A DNA stretch of 64,000 nucleotides from Malania oleifera (lineage: Eukaryota; Streptophyta; Magnoliopsida; Santalales; Ximeniaceae): NCBI RefSeq assembly GCF_029873635.1, contig NC_080426.1:52032093-52096092 (forward strand), read 5' to 3'. Position 1 is the stretch's first letter. Every line of letters starts with the position of its first letter. Positions 34,201-42,355 of the stretch are shown here, piece after piece. The notes under the pieces are model-generated. The model did no database searches. It saw only the letters and a program-made list of their open reading frames with translations, and was not told the DNA's origin. The position numbers and the translations under genes are program-made.

Positions 34201-35912
34201 TCCGTCACACGTTCTTTCCATAGTATATATCTTAATACATATGGTTCAGCATGATGGTATACGTAAACAAAGATTATGTATTCCTATTACATAATCATGC
34301 CTAAATTATCAAACATATATTCATTAGAACATGATTTCCACACATTACTAAAACAGTTTAAATTCAAGTTGTATGACTAACATTGAAGCTAGAAAATAAT
34401 CAAATCAAATACCACGATAAACAATTATATAAAGAATTCCACAATACATATGCTTACCTCAAATAGAAGAATGCCAAGACCATAGATGTTTGATGAAAAC
34501 ATGCAGCCCTTCTTATTCAGCATCTCTGGACTAGTATACCACTTCATTTCCACCTGATCATTTACAAAAGCTGATGGTTGATGTATTGGGATGTGTGTAT
34601 TATAGTGCAAATTATTACTGACATAGTGTCCAACTGATCCAATATCCTGAGGATTGGAGAAGTTGATACCAATATCGTGGCTAGTTTCACTTCTAAGGTG
34701 ATGTTCAGATGCATGCTCAGATTGGTGCCTAAGAGAATTCATGTTCCCACTGAATTTTTGTTGCTTCACGCCCATACAACCACAGGAATCCATATCTTTC
34801 GCCAATGGCCTTTTCTTAGCCATATTCCAATATATTTCTGATTCTCTTCGCACTAATGAACCAATATATTCAATTCTATTTTCTGGCAATAAAATGAAAC
34901 AAGATGGGCATAGGTCTTGTAAGGCCAGTTCATGAGAGTGTGCAAAGTCCACCAATTCCACAATTTGTTTAAACAAATACAAGCTCTTGGCTTTATCAAT
35001 GTTACGACACCCAGGCTTCAACCAATTTCTCAAATTGATACCATCATAAAAAAAATTTGGATCAACTTTATCAAAACTGTGAGGAGAAGATTGGTCATGG
35101 CTGGTACTTGAGTCCAATAAGGCTCCAAAAGCCACCCTATGGGCCAAAGTTTTGCTATTTTGGGCCACAATTTCATTACCAAATCCACTGCAAGCTTCTG
35201 GGCTTTGACACTCTATCCCCTTACCTTTGGTTCTCTTAGCAAAAAACGGAGAAAATCCAGAAATAGATAATATCTTTGATTGTGTACCATTAAAAGGTGC
35301 TGTTTTGCTTGAGATGATGTTGTTGCCACTGTTATTTAATTGAACAGAGATCTCTTTTGGACCTTCATCAATTTGCTTGCTCAACAAAGGTTTCATATCC
35401 TGTGAATCACAGGGCAATGTCTTCAAATCCTCCTTGATACTCATCTTATCCTTTTCTAACCTACAGTTTCCAACCAAATTCTTACCTCTAGACCCACTTT
35501 CCAGATGATATAGATGATTCCATTGGTTTTGCCTAAAATGCATTCCTTCTCTACTAGTTAACCTGCTAATAGTAGCTAAGCTTGGGCTTGTATAATTTTT
35601 TGTTGCTAGCTCTTTCATCACAAGCCCAACATCAATCATAGAACAAGAACTGGGGCAAGTAGGCTTGGATTCATCTAAAGAAGTCACGCAACTGCTTAGA
35701 CCCTTACTCCCTACAGAATCTGCATAAATAAAAGTTGAATTCTGATGCACATTACCCCCACCAGCTGCATGTGCGTTTGGTGATTTTACCATACTGGAAC
35801 CATCATGCTTCAATTGAGGATCATAATCTTTCAATTGAAGTTCTGGACTCACCGCAACATCCTCTACAGCCAATTCATCATTGTCTTGCTTCATGTTATT
35901 GAAACCAACCAT
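11913..35912 (-). CDS. SPA: SPA1/SPA2-type COP1 partner, seven coding exons (whole gene)
   Basis: Exons in transcription order: 35912-34458, 33023-32866, 31584-30732, 14385-14239, 13480-13163, 12767-12708, 12104-11913. All six introns are GT-AG, and phases join into 1060 codons plus stop. Residues 1-280 are a long variable N-terminus with a basic KRTKGKG patch (226-232). Residues about 290-545 are the diverged kinase-like domain. About 563-610 is an acidic coiled coil ([16 protein letters not shown]). About 720-1060 is the WD40 propeller, with [12 protein letters not shown] and [14 protein letters not shown] proteins bind COP1 in a nuclear CUL4-DDB1 ubiquitin ligase that degrades light-signalling factors such as HY5. 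Length (AtSPA1 is about 1030) and the long N-terminus favour the SPA1/SPA2 clade over SPA3/SPA4; the exact orthologue is not settled. TGA lies in frame three codons upstream of the ATG. Confidence 0.93.
12708..12767 (-). CDS. SPA: SPA coding exon 6: short WD40 exon
   Basis: 60 bp encoding [20 protein letters not shown], too short to stand out by itself but an exact family match in phase 0. Acceptor TTGTACAG and donor GTTAGC. Confidence 0.9.
12768..13162 (-). other. SPA intron 5, mostly one TRIM element
   Basis: The intron is 395 bp, of which about 300 bp are a TRIM element plus one copy of its target duplication. Removing the insertion leaves an intron of about 95 bp, a usual size for plant genes. 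Confidence 0.8.
12795..13089 (-). mobile_element. TRIM copy 1 (miniature LTR retrotransposon) in SPA intron 5
   Basis: Two direct repeats of about 70 bp (12795-12862 and 13017-13089) flank a 154-bp interior. On the minus strand the 5' repeat ends ATCTAACA and is followed at once by TGGTATCAGAGC, the primer-binding site for initiator methionine tRNA. A polypurine tract (AGGGGAG) precedes the second repeat. There is no coding capacity. The flanks GAACC (12790-12794) and GAACA (13090-13094) are a near-perfect 5-bp target duplication. It lies in the same orientation as the SPA transcript. Confidence 0.85.
13163..13480 (-). CDS. SPA: SPA coding exon 5: WD40 blades
   Basis: 318 bp, 106 codons, phase 0. 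Starts [19 protein letters not shown] after acceptor TTAACAG (13483-13481). Contains [42 protein letters not shown] and FRGHTNEK, ending at donor GTTGGT (13162). The next coding exon supplies [20 protein letters not shown]. Confidence 0.93.
14239..14385 (-). CDS. SPA: SPA coding exon 4: WD40 blade
   Basis: 147 bp, 49 codons, phase 0 on both sides. Encodes [27 protein letters not shown] and [15 protein letters not shown], all hallmark SPA/COP1 propeller motifs. Acceptor GGAGTATAG, donor GTATGA. Confidence 0.92.
15570..15735 (+). mobile_element. tRNA-derived SINE, Au-like, diverged
   Basis: A-box-like TGGCCTAATGG (15583-15593) and B-box-like GTTCAAATC (15627-15635) are about 35 bp apart, as in a tRNA-type promoter. 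GGAAACAGCCTCC follows the B box, as in Au-SINEs. The body ends with a GTGCACCATG block near 15720. Target duplication was not resolved. Confidence 0.6.
15882..16773. mobile_element. Non-autonomous hAT-like element with 8-bp target duplication
   Basis: An 892-bp element begins CATGGTTTTAAAT and ends ATTTAAAACCATG, a perfect 13-bp terminal inverted repeat. It is flanked by ATATGTAC at 15874-15881 and 16774-16781; an 8-bp duplication is the hAT signature. Both ends are loaded with subterminal copies of GTAACGG/CCGTTAC (about 15905-15985 and 16590-16755), likely transposase-binding sites. No transposase frame is present, so movement would need an enzyme supplied in trans. Confidence 0.87.
16801..17321 (+). 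repeat. Left (5') LTR of the intronic Copia
   Basis: 521 bp. Perfect CCGTCGACGG palindromes at 16907-16916 and 16980-16989, with decayed copies between, lie upstream of a TATA box (TTTATATATACG, about 17087-17098). Ends TCACAACA, the reverse complement of its first eight bases. Confidence 0.88.
17346..18785 (+). pseudogene. Copia gag and protease remnant
   Basis: Gag begins [17 protein letters not shown] at 17346 and is interrupted after 17663. The zinc knuckle [14 protein letters not shown] is near 18057-18098. The protease active site reads WILDSRC near 18234, with Arg where DSGA would have Gly. The GAG-pre-integrase motif LWHIRLGHM is near 18627-18653. The reading then slides into out-of-frame integrase. 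Not functional. Confidence 0.85.
18786..20250 (+). pseudogene. Copia integrase, RT and RNase H remnant with deletions
   Basis: The integrase C-terminal motif [12 protein letters not shown] and [12 protein letters not shown] are near 19105-19190. [12 protein letters not shown] (RT start) is near 19475-19515. The catalytic region survives only as [13 protein letters not shown] near 19598, with Asn in place of the second Asp of FVDD. RNase H motifs ([16 protein letters not shown]) are near 19950-19998. Most of the RT between 19560 and 19600 is missing. Confidence 0.82.
20258..20751 (+). repeat. Right (3') LTR of the intronic Copia
   Basis: 494 bp, same termini as the left LTR. It has fewer palindrome units: the segment equivalent to 16955-17005 is collapsed to a single decayed copy (near 20417-20430). 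TATA box TTTATATATACG at about 20516-20527. Confidence 0.88.
20953..21400 (-). pseudogene. L1-type LINE ORF2 C-terminal remnant
   Basis: On the minus strand, broken frames give the zinc-binding and tail region of plant LINE ORF2. The best marker is [11 protein letters not shown], matching the IW.ERN.R.F motif that follows the zf-RVT domain, with further broken similarity upstream. The left end is a T-rich tract on plus, consistent with a 3' poly(A) on minus. Strongly decayed. Confidence 0.6.
21570..22350. repeat. Dispersed repeat, copy 1 (segments A then B)
   Basis: Segment A (21570-21870) contains ACAGACCTAGAATATG and a block ending near CAGATCAAAGTTTT. Segment B (21870-22350) ends with the block GGCCACTTCTCATATGGCTAG (about 22254-22274). 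Both recur near 28 kb in the opposite order. Probably debris of an unclassified LTR element; short open frames over it look spurious. Confidence 0.6.
22385..22864 (+). mobile_element. Copia RNase H end, polypurine tract and short LTR
   Basis: Plus-strand frames give an RNase H tail ([10 protein letters not shown], then [10 protein letters not shown], and further on [11 protein letters not shown] and [10 protein letters not shown]). A polypurine tract AAGGAGAG (22641-22648) and TGTTAGAAG at 22649 follow. The next plausible LTR end, TTTACAACA, is at 22864, giving about 216 bp. Confidence 0.7.
22866..23070 (-). pseudogene. Copia RNase H fragment on the opposite strand
   Basis: Minus-strand frames give [10 protein letters not shown], then [23 protein letters not shown] and CKEMLWL, the standard Copia RNase H order. 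It abuts the end of the plus-strand LTR at 22864, suggesting that the latter inserted into this older element. The frame extends into a CT/GA-rich tract to the left and is not meaningful there. Confidence 0.75.
23100..23480 (-). repeat. Copia LTR/3' region, repeat copy 1
   Basis: Similar in order and wording to 25238-25575: CACTTCAATTCAAA..CATCCAAA, then ACACATGAAATTA, then TTGGGTTTA and a CCCTTGA polypurine-complement block. A GAAGAAG tract (23135-23195) precedes it. On minus it reads as polypurine tract plus LTR of a Copia element. Confidence 0.55.
23481..25237. other. Retroelement debris, no gene recognised
   Basis: Includes a 110-codon minus frame (23493-23825) that I cannot assign. A plus-strand PBS-like TTGGTATCAAAGA at 24208-24220 follows a possible LTR end (TTTACATCA), and GA-rich low-complexity DNA lies near 24880-25200. 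The PBS-like site suggests a plus-oriented LTR element with its body lost. Confidence 0.4.
25238..25930 (-). pseudogene. Copia RT remnant and 3' LTR start, repeat copy 2
   Basis: On minus, a decayed catalytic motif ([12 protein letters not shown], about 25895-25930) is followed by the RT tail: [30 protein letters not shown], and IACALGLVC. RNase H is absent. The frame runs straight to a CAAGGG-type polypurine tract and an LTR beginning TGTTGGGTC at 25484, reading leftwards. This is an internally deleted element. Confidence 0.75.
26100..27080 (-). pseudogene. L1-type LINE ORF2 C-terminal half, decayed
   Basis: Minus-strand frames read, in the correct order, WEGGGSRL-type entry, [26 protein letters not shown] and [13 protein letters not shown] (about 27030-26745). 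The zinc-binding region follows, then [10 protein letters not shown] (about 26190-26225), matching the W.ERN.R.F end motif. Stops and frameshifts are frequent. It lies in the SPA sense orientation. Confidence 0.75.
27180..27950. other. AT-rich intronic DNA, nothing recognised
   Basis: No gene, RNA or classified repeat could be supported in this stretch of SPA intron 3. Confidence 0.5.
27950..28710. repeat. Dispersed repeat, copy 2 (segments B then A)
   Basis: Segment B-like sequence ends GGGCCACTTCTCATGTGACT (about 28373-28392). Segment A-like sequence (ACAGACCTAGAATATACT, from about 28498) follows, reversing the order seen near 22 kb. A CT microsatellite lies at about 28249-28283. Confidence 0.6.
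28715..28845 (+). mobile_element. Second Au-like SINE fragment
   Basis: GAATTCAAATTTG (B-box-like, about 28740-28752) precedes GAGCTTCTACAAAGATGGAGG, then GCCTGCCATCCACTGTCC and TTATAAGTGGGAAAC. This order of blocks resembles Au-SINE bodies; the 5' end is indistinct. Confidence 0.5.
29275..29576 (+). mobile_element. TRIM copy 2 in SPA intron 3
   Basis: Direct repeats of about 72 bp at 29275-29346 and 29504-29576 share CTTGATATACATTGTTGGCC and end in ATCTAAC. TGGTAATCAGAGCC follows the first repeat as a mutated primer site, and TTGGGGAG precedes the second as polypurine tract. No target duplication is clear. Same family as 12795-13089 and 43394-43680. Confidence 0.8.
29830..30200 (+). mobile_element. 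Possible LINE 3' tail
   Basis: T-rich sequence running into CAATTTTAATAAACTTC and ending ATTAAAAAAGG, the style of a plant LINE 3' UTR and short poly(A). A 74-codon frame over it shows no firm similarity. Tentative. Confidence 0.3.
30732..31584 (-). CDS. SPA: SPA coding exon 3: coiled coil and first WD40 blades
   Basis: 853 bp after acceptor TTTACAG (AG at 31586-31585). It encodes [13 protein letters not shown], the acidic coiled coil, the linker [18 protein letters not shown], and the first propeller strands through [10 protein letters not shown]. It ends in phase 0 at donor GTTTGT (30731). The next exon, beginning IWDAGTGQG, continues the family sequence, which fixes the splice across a 16.3-kb intron. 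Confidence 0.92.
31585..32865 (-). other. SPA intron 2
   Basis: 1281 bp, GT-AG. No transposon recognised; a T-rich tract lies near 32645-32675. Confidence 0.85.
32866..33023 (-). CDS. SPA: SPA coding exon 2: end of the kinase-like domain
   Basis: 158 bp, starting after acceptor CCACCAG (AG at 33025-33024) and ending before donor GTACTA (32865-32860). Encodes [12 protein letters not shown], then RILPPNF, and the SPA-typical [12 protein letters not shown]. The last codon is split (AG|G) and completed by exon 3 to give arginine. Confidence 0.9.
33024..34457 (-). other. SPA intron 1
   Basis: 1434 bp, GT-AG, between the two kinase-like exons. No repeat or RNA gene recognised. Confidence 0.85.
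34458..35912 (-). CDS. SPA: SPA coding exon 1: N-terminus and most of the kinase-like domain
   Basis: Encodes exactly 485 residues and ends in phase 0 with YGLGILLFE before the donor GTAAGC (34457-34452). The kinase-like part starts near residue 290 ([11 protein letters not shown]) and includes [20 protein letters not shown] and WYTSPEM. Typical catalytic motifs are not recognisable. In-frame TGA just upstream sets the start at 35912; a second ATG six codons later is an alternative. Confidence 0.92.
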
Positions 35913-36099
35913 ATTCAGTCAACATGTATGTTTTGCACTTGTTTCAACTTAAGGTCATTATCTTTTTTACTTTAATTGTTACTATTATTGTCTTTTGAGT
36001 TTTAAACTCAATGCAACATCCTTTGCAGCCATTTCGTTGTCTTTTATGTGTCATTGAAACAAACCTTAACCAGCATTCAAGATATGCTTTGCTAATGTC
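35913..36099 (-). promoter_or_regulatory. SPA: SPA leader exon with upstream ATGs
   Basis: A good splice acceptor (TTATTGTGCAG, AG at 36101-36100) begins a 187-bp leader segment before the ATG. It carries several upstream ATGs; one opens a 16-codon frame (MAAKDVALS..., ending TAA). Part of this leader is a diverged direct repeat of the SPA start-codon region. Upstream frames could reduce translation of the main frame. Confidence 0.5.
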
Positions 36100-36482
36100 C
36101 TGCACAATAAAAATTCAAAAATAAAAATGATTTATCATAAACAAGAGGAGCATGATAACATGTAGACAAGCATGTAATCTGTAATATATGTACACACAGA
36201 GAAATAAAGATACATTACATGTGTACAACATCTAGTTAAAGAAAAATATCTCCAAAGAATTCAGCATTGTTGATTAAAGACATAAAAAAAGGGGCATCCC
36301 TACACCATAAGACTCCCCGCTTTGAGAGGATAGGGGGAGGGTCATCACAGCGTACGCAGCCATAGATGTCAAATAGATTCGAATTGTGAATCGAGAATCG
36401 AATAGAATCGTAAGATTCAGTACAAATTTCCAAAATCAATTCTAAAGGACATGCATATATTGATATATAAACAAGAAGCAAA

Positions 36483-36739
36483 TGTAAAGTATTGTGTGAA
36501 TGGCTGAATGGTTTGGCCTCGAGTTCTGTATATTATATATAGACTTTACAAGAATGCTATACATGGAAAGCAAATAAGTTCCAGCATGATTCTAGCCCTA
36601 TACATGTAAACTATAATCTGTCAAAAATATGTGCCAACTGTACAGAATAATGAATGGAAAAATAAGGAAATAATTGTGGGCTGAAATAAGGAAAGAAGTG
36701 TGGGCAGCAAGGCTTTTGCTGTTTGCTGTTCCGTTGACA
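36483..36739 (-). repeat. 3' LTR of the nested Copia
   Basis: Reads TGTCAACGGAAC...CTTTACA on minus and adjoins the polypurine tract. Visibly near-identical to the right LTR apart from the 30-bp duplication and scattered transitions. Confidence 0.9.
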
Positions 36740-36779
36740 GCTTCCCCTCAAATTGATGCAGGTTGATCAACAAGCATCA

Positions 36780-38250
36780 ATTTGCTTCTTAGGAAGCAAT
36801 GTCAATGACGAGTGAGAGCCTTGGTGAAGATATCAGCAATTTGTAATTCAGTGGAAATATGTGGAAGAGTGATAACACAAGCTTCAAAGCTTCACAGATG
36901 GAGTGACAATCAACTTCAATATGCTTCGTGCACTCATGATGGACAGGATTGGCCATGATCGAGGATAGCACTCGTATTATTGGCATGTAGGGGTGTAGGA
37001 TTGGTCTCAGAGAAATCTAACTCAGCAAGCAAACCTCGAAGCCAAATAATTTTAGAACAAGTAAGAGACATCGCCCGATATTCAGATTCCGTCGATGACT
37101 TGGAAACTCTGTCTTGCTTCTTACTCTTCCAAGAGATCAATGCATCACCTAAGAACACACCAACCAGTGATGGAGCGACGTGTATCTGCACAACCAGCCC
37201 AATCATCATCACTATAAGCAACAAGGCAAGTAGAATTGCCTGTAGGGAAGAATAAACCACGGGCAGAAGTGCCCAAAACATAGCGTATGATCCTACGGAC
37301 AGTAGCCAAATGAAGATGACGAGGACTCTGAAGAAACTGGCCGACTTGCTGTACAGCAAAAAAAATGTCTGGTCTAATAATGGTGAGATAGACTACCCAC
37401 CAACTTCCGGTATAAACTGGGATCAGCAAGTAAGTCACCCTCCTCTTTGTGAAGCTTGACATTTAATTCCATGGGAGTATCAACAGAAGTACCCTCTTGA
37501 AGGCCATCTATAGCCACCAAATCACTAGCATACTTATGTTGATTGAGTGAAATACCAGAGGGACTACGATGCAGCTCAAGACCAAGAAAATATGTAAGAG
37601 ACCCAAGATCTTTCATATGAAAGGACTTTGAGAGATGAGTCTTGAGCTGAGCAAGTAAAGCAGAATCGGAACCAGTGATCACAATATCATCAACATAAAT
37701 CAAAAGAACAACAATACCCATGTCTGATTTCCGAAGAAACAATTGAGTTTCATACTTGCTCTGCTTGAATGAAAATTGTAATAAAGTGGTGCGGAATTTA
37801 TCAAACCCGACCCTCAGAGCTTGTTTAAGACCATAAAGAGAGCGACGAAACTTACACACATGTGAAGTCAGAGAGGGAAACAAGCCCGGGGGTGGCTTCA
37901 TATAAATACACTCTTTAAGATCCTTGTGAAGAAAAGCATTCTTGACATCCATTTGATGTAGTGGCCAATCACTGGAAGCAGCAATAGCCAGAATCATACG
38001 AACAGTAGTCATCTTAGCCACAGGAGCAAAGGTCTCTTCATAATTGACACCATATTCCTGATTATTCCCAAGTGCAACAAGGCGAGCTTTGTAATGATCC
38101 GGACTTCCATCAGATCGGACCTTGAATGAGTAAACCCATTTGCAACCCAGAGGAACAATGGTGGGAGGACAAGGCTCAATGTGCCAAGTGTGACTAGCCT
38201 CTAGAGCGGCAATTTCTTCCTACATAGCTTGTTGCCAACAATCATGGTTG
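36780..38250 (-). pseudogene. Copia reverse transcriptase and RNase H remnant
   Basis: MDVKNAFLHKDL near 37958-37925, LYGLKQALR near 37840-37815 and intact catalytic IYVDDIVITGSD near 37700-37665, then FHMKDLGSLTYFLGLEL. A frame change near 37380 leads into RPDIFFAVQQVGQFL and RNase H motifs AYSDDDWAGCADTRRS and SKSSTESEYRAM, then HHECTKHIEVDC near 36950-36915. An amber-type stop lies in the RT N-terminal region near 38222. Confidence 0.9.
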
Positions 38251-38550
38251 GCAACGTGTGAGTAGGATGTGGGAATATCTAAATTGGCCAATGCAACAGT
38301 AAGAGCTGAAACAGAATTGCCAAAACTGGAAGAGTTCCCCCATACCTATCTCGGGGTTTAAACACTCAAGGAGAGTGATGTACCAAAGGCTCTGGAGGTA
38401 CTGATTGAATCTGGAGCGCGGTAGGATCAGATATCGGATGAGCCACCGGAATAGACTATGGGCAGGAGCATCGCGTATACACAATACCTGGTTTAAAACG
38501 AGAACTGACTTGATGAGGATCCAAGAACTGCTCCTCAAAGGAGGGGAGAA

Positions 38551-39958
38551 TCACAATAGAAGAGGAGGGCACAAAGGACACAGGAAATAAATGTTGATTT
38601 TCAAAGAAAATAAAATTCCTAGAAATGCGTGTAAGATGTAATGTAGGATCATAGTAAACAAATCCCTTTTGACACACATTATATCCCAAGAATGCACATC
38701 AAACAGATTGAGCAGATAATTTATGTCCCTCATGAGGAAGTAAATGAACAAAACATACACAACCAAAGGTACAGAGGTTATCGTAACTAGGTTGCTTAGC
38801 AAATAAGCGGAAATAGGGAGACACCATGAGTTGGACTTGAGAAGGTAAACGATTAAACAAGTAGTAGTTTTCAGAGCCTCAACCCAGAACATGGATGGAA
38901 CAGAGGATTCCAACAAGAGAGTACGTACCACATCTAGGAGATGACAATTTTTGCGTTCGCCTACTCCATTCTGTTGGGGAGTAGCAGGACATGAATGTAG
39001 ATGAATAATACCTTTAGAAGCCAAAAATGCCTGAAACTCAGTAGACAAAATTCACCACTGGAATCTGTGCATAATGCCTTTATAGAAGCAGAAAATTGAT
39101 TGTCAACATACACTAAAAACTCATATTTAGAGCGAAGAAAGTAGACCCAAGTAAATCTGCTATGATCATCAATGAGAGTCACATAGTATTTAAATTTTTC
39201 ATGTGAACTAACCGGGGAAGGTCCCCAAACATCACATGGATAAGATCAAAGCACTGAGAAGCTCTACTTGCATGCAAAAAGAAGGGAAGCTAGCATGCAA
39301 AGGGAAGGGAAGAGTTTTGCTTTTACCAAGTTAGCAAGAAACACACTCAAGAGATAAAGAAGAATGTTCTTTATTACCAAGTAAACCAGAGTTCAATACA
39401 TGAGATAAGATCTGAGTATTGGGATGGCCTAAACAACAATTCCACACCATACTAAGATCCGAAACATTATTACAAGCAAAAGACATAATAGAAGAAACTG
39501 GAGAAAGTGCTGGAACAGGCAAAAGTAGTGGAAGCAAGCACCCCACTTTAGGTCCCTTTGCGATCGGCTCCCCCATTACCTGATCCTGCACAACACAACC
39601 ATCACCAAAAAAATTAACAGCACAATTATCATCAACTAATTGACCAACAAAAATAAGATTCGTGGAAAGCTGAGGAGCAAGAAACACATCGATGAACTTA
39701 GAAGAGGCATCTCCGACAGCAGCTATTGGCAAAAAACTGTCATTGGCAGTCTAAATAGCAGATTGACTAGTGTAGGGCCAAACATGACATAGAGTAGTGG
39801 GATTATTCTTCATATGAGTAGAGGCACACAAGTCCACATACCAGAGTTTAGTAGAATTGTTATCTTGGAGCCCCATTGCCGATAATGCCAAAATTAGCAT
39901 ATGTTGCACCATTTCGGGTGTGTTGTAATTCGCTGCAGGAGGTGCAGGAACAGAGGAG
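38551..39958 (-). pseudogene. Copia protease and integrase remnant
   Basis: Protease site LWYVDLCASTHM near 39849-39814 (DLCAS where DSGAS is usual). GAG-pre-integrase WNCCLGHPNTQIL is near 39450. The integrase core appears as LIDDHSRFTWVYFLRSK (39180-39127), then STEFQAFLASKG and CPATPQQNGVGERKN (about 38995-38945). At least two frame changes. Confidence 0.87.
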
Positions 39959-39959
39959 T

Positions 39960-40850
39960 CACCTGAAGAAGAGCCAAGGGCCGCAAAAGTCACTATGGGA
40001 GGTACAATGACAGAAGTCTGAAATGCCTAGGCTTGACGATTCTATAGGCGGATACGACAGTCTTTGATAGTGACCCTTCTTCTTGCAATAAGAGTAGTAT
40101 TTCTTGGAACAATTAGCAGCAATATGCCCAAATTCTTTACAGAAAAAACACTGCAAGGTGCTAGAATGCGCAGGTGGTCCTCGTCGTTGAGCAACATAAG
40201 CCACAGGGACAGACCCTGAACTACCATAAGATTGTGCCAAAGTAACTTGAGCACTAAACCGTTGTTCTTCACGAAGTAACTCACCAAAACGAACATCAAG
40301 AGAAGGAACAGGAGAGCAATTCAGTAGAGAAGAGCGAACAAATTCATACTCGAGGTAGAGTTTCATAAGAAACTGATCACAACGACTAGTCTTGTGAAAA
40401 CGTTGAATAATGGGAGGAGAGACAACAGGAACATCAACAGTAACCAGATCAAAATATTCATTCCAAAAAGTCAAAAATACCAAATAAAAGTCTTGGATGG
40501 AGCGATTATCATGTTGAAACACGGCAATCGCATGCTCTAACTGAAAACGACGAGCACCATTATCTTGATGATATACTGTTTTTAAGTAAGTCCACGTGGA
40601 TTGAGCAGTGCGATAAGGCCGCAAGTTGGGGACAAAATGTGGCTCAACCAAGCCAAGAAATAATCAGAGCATCAAGCACAGCCCATGAAGGACAAGCCAC
40701 TGAATCCTTGGATTTGATAGAATTGGATGCACAATTCGTGCCATCAATGTGACCCCAAAGATCTTTTCCCTTAAGGAAAAGTTCAAATTGAAAAGCCCAC
40801 GTAGAATAATTGTTGCCCATAAACTTGGCACACACAGGTGCGAAGTCCAT
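39960..40850 (-). pseudogene. Copia gag remnant
   Basis: Starts MDFAPVCAKFMGNNYSTW at 40850, shifts frame near 40650, and continues through QDFYLVFLTFWNEY to a CCHC zinc knuckle, CFFCKEFGHIAANC (about 40155-40114). The gag UBN2-like order is complete but split over two frames. Confidence 0.87.
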
Positions 40851-41344
40851 GCTAAATAAAGGAGAAAATCGAGAAGCTCAAAAAACAGACTGTGCCGGAA
40901 GAAAAATACTACCATAAAATCCAAAAATCCAAAAATAAATCAATTGCAAGTACAAAGAAAACCAATATCAACCTGCCTGCAATAAAAAATAAATCGTGAA
41001 GCAAGAAACCTGTTGTGCCGAGAATCACAAGGACAAAGAAGCACCAGAAACAGCAACAAAAATCTGTTCCGATCGACTTGCCTGCACTAAAAATAAATTG
41101 CAAACCAAGAAACCTACTGTACTGAGAATCACAAGGACAGAGAATCACCGGAACAGCAATAGGAAGTTGTTCCAACTTCCAATAGTCACTCAGTCACAGA
41201 AATACCAAAAAACAGAGAACCAAAAAATTCAAGAAGAGAATAGACCCACTACAACCACAAAGACAAAAGACACCTCTGAAACTGAGAAGACAAAAAAAAA
41301 TTCGAGGGGGAAAAATAATTAGCGATCGACTGGCTCTGATACTA

Positions 41345-41632
41345 TGTCAAAGTATTGTGTGAATGGCCAAATGGTTTGGCCTTGAGTTCTGTATATTATA
41401 TATAGACTTTACAAGAATGTTATACATGGAAAGCAAATAAGTTCCAACATGATTCTAGCCCTATACATGTAAACTATAATTTGTCAAGCCCTATACATGT
41501 AAACTATAATCTATCAAAAATATATGCTAATTGTACAGAATAATGAATGGAGAAATAAGGAAATAATTGTGGGCTGAAATAAGGAAAGAAGTGTGGACAG
41601 CAAGGCTTTTGCTGTTTGCTGTTCTGATGACC
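41345..41632 (-). repeat. 5' LTR of the nested Copia
   Basis: Ends CTTTGACA on minus, immediately followed by the primer-binding site. Contains the direct duplication 41457-41486/41487-41516. Confidence 0.9.
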
Positions 41633-42355
41633 TCAAATAAGTTTACATTTTGACAATAAAAAAATCACATTTCATGTGTATGTTTTCCCTAAACAAATAA
41701 AAAGTAAGGGAATGAGTCAAGAAATATTAATTAAAATAATGAACATATTGCTATTTAAGGGAAGGAATCGAAACAAAATAATTAAAGAACTGAACTCTTG
41801 GTGTTTATCAACAATTAAAAAAAACATTTCATGCATATTATTTCTTGATTAAAAAGAAAAAAAAAATAATTAACTTTAAAAACGATATAACTGAACAAAC
41901 TAAAAAAATACTTTTGAATTCTTAACAACATAACAAATCGTGAGTAAGACATTAACCAATTTGTGTTCTACCCCTTCTTCTCAATGGTAGAGCACTTTAC
42001 TCCAAGAGTGAAGAATGGTTTGGTGAAAGCAACATAAGACCTAAAGTTCTACTTTCTCCTCTTTTTTAGCACAAAAACTGACGTAGACGAGGAATGGAAG
42101 CTAATCTTGTTTTAAAAAAATATTTTAAAATGGGTTTAAACTAGTCGAGCTTGTCAGGATACGATAGGTCTAAAATCATGTGAATCAATAGATTCAAATC
42201 GATTTTCTAGATTCAAGAGTTGAATCGATAGATTCAATAGCGATTTAGTTTATTTTAGATCCGCTAGTAAGAATCAAATCGATTTGGCGTGTAATTGATA
42301 CGAATCATATGAATCGAATCGTGAATCGTACAATTCTAACAACCATGTACACAGC

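Larger units (their letters stand above)
36483..41632 (-). mobile_element. Copia retrotransposon with both LTRs, nested in the hAT-like element
   Basis: 5150 bp. LTRs are 36483-36739 (257 bp) and 41345-41632 (288 bp); the length difference is explained by a 30-bp tandem duplication in the right LTR (41457-41516). On minus the order is LTR, primer site (TAGTATCAGAGCC, 41344-41332), gag, protease, integrase, RT, RNase H, polypurine tract (TTGAGGGGAAGC, 36751-36740), LTR. Flanks GCAAA and TCAAA are a probable 5-bp target duplication with one change. All coding parts have frameshifts or stops. Confidence 0.92.
36361..42347. mobile_element. hAT-like element interrupted by a Copia insertion
   Basis: The left end CATAGATGTCA and right end TAACAACCATG are imperfect inverted repeats. 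Both ends carry clustered GAATCG/CGATTC subterminal motifs (36380-36412 and 42175-42330). Flanks TACGCAGC (36353-36360) and TACACAGC (42348-42355) form an 8-bp target duplication with one mismatch. Without the Copia the element would be about 830 bp and non-coding. Confidence 0.75.

Noticed and set aside
34458-35912. Active protein kinase call for the SPA exon 1 region
   Set aside because: The kinase-like domain lacks recognisable catalytic motifs, and the downstream coiled coil and WD40 exons identify it as SPA.
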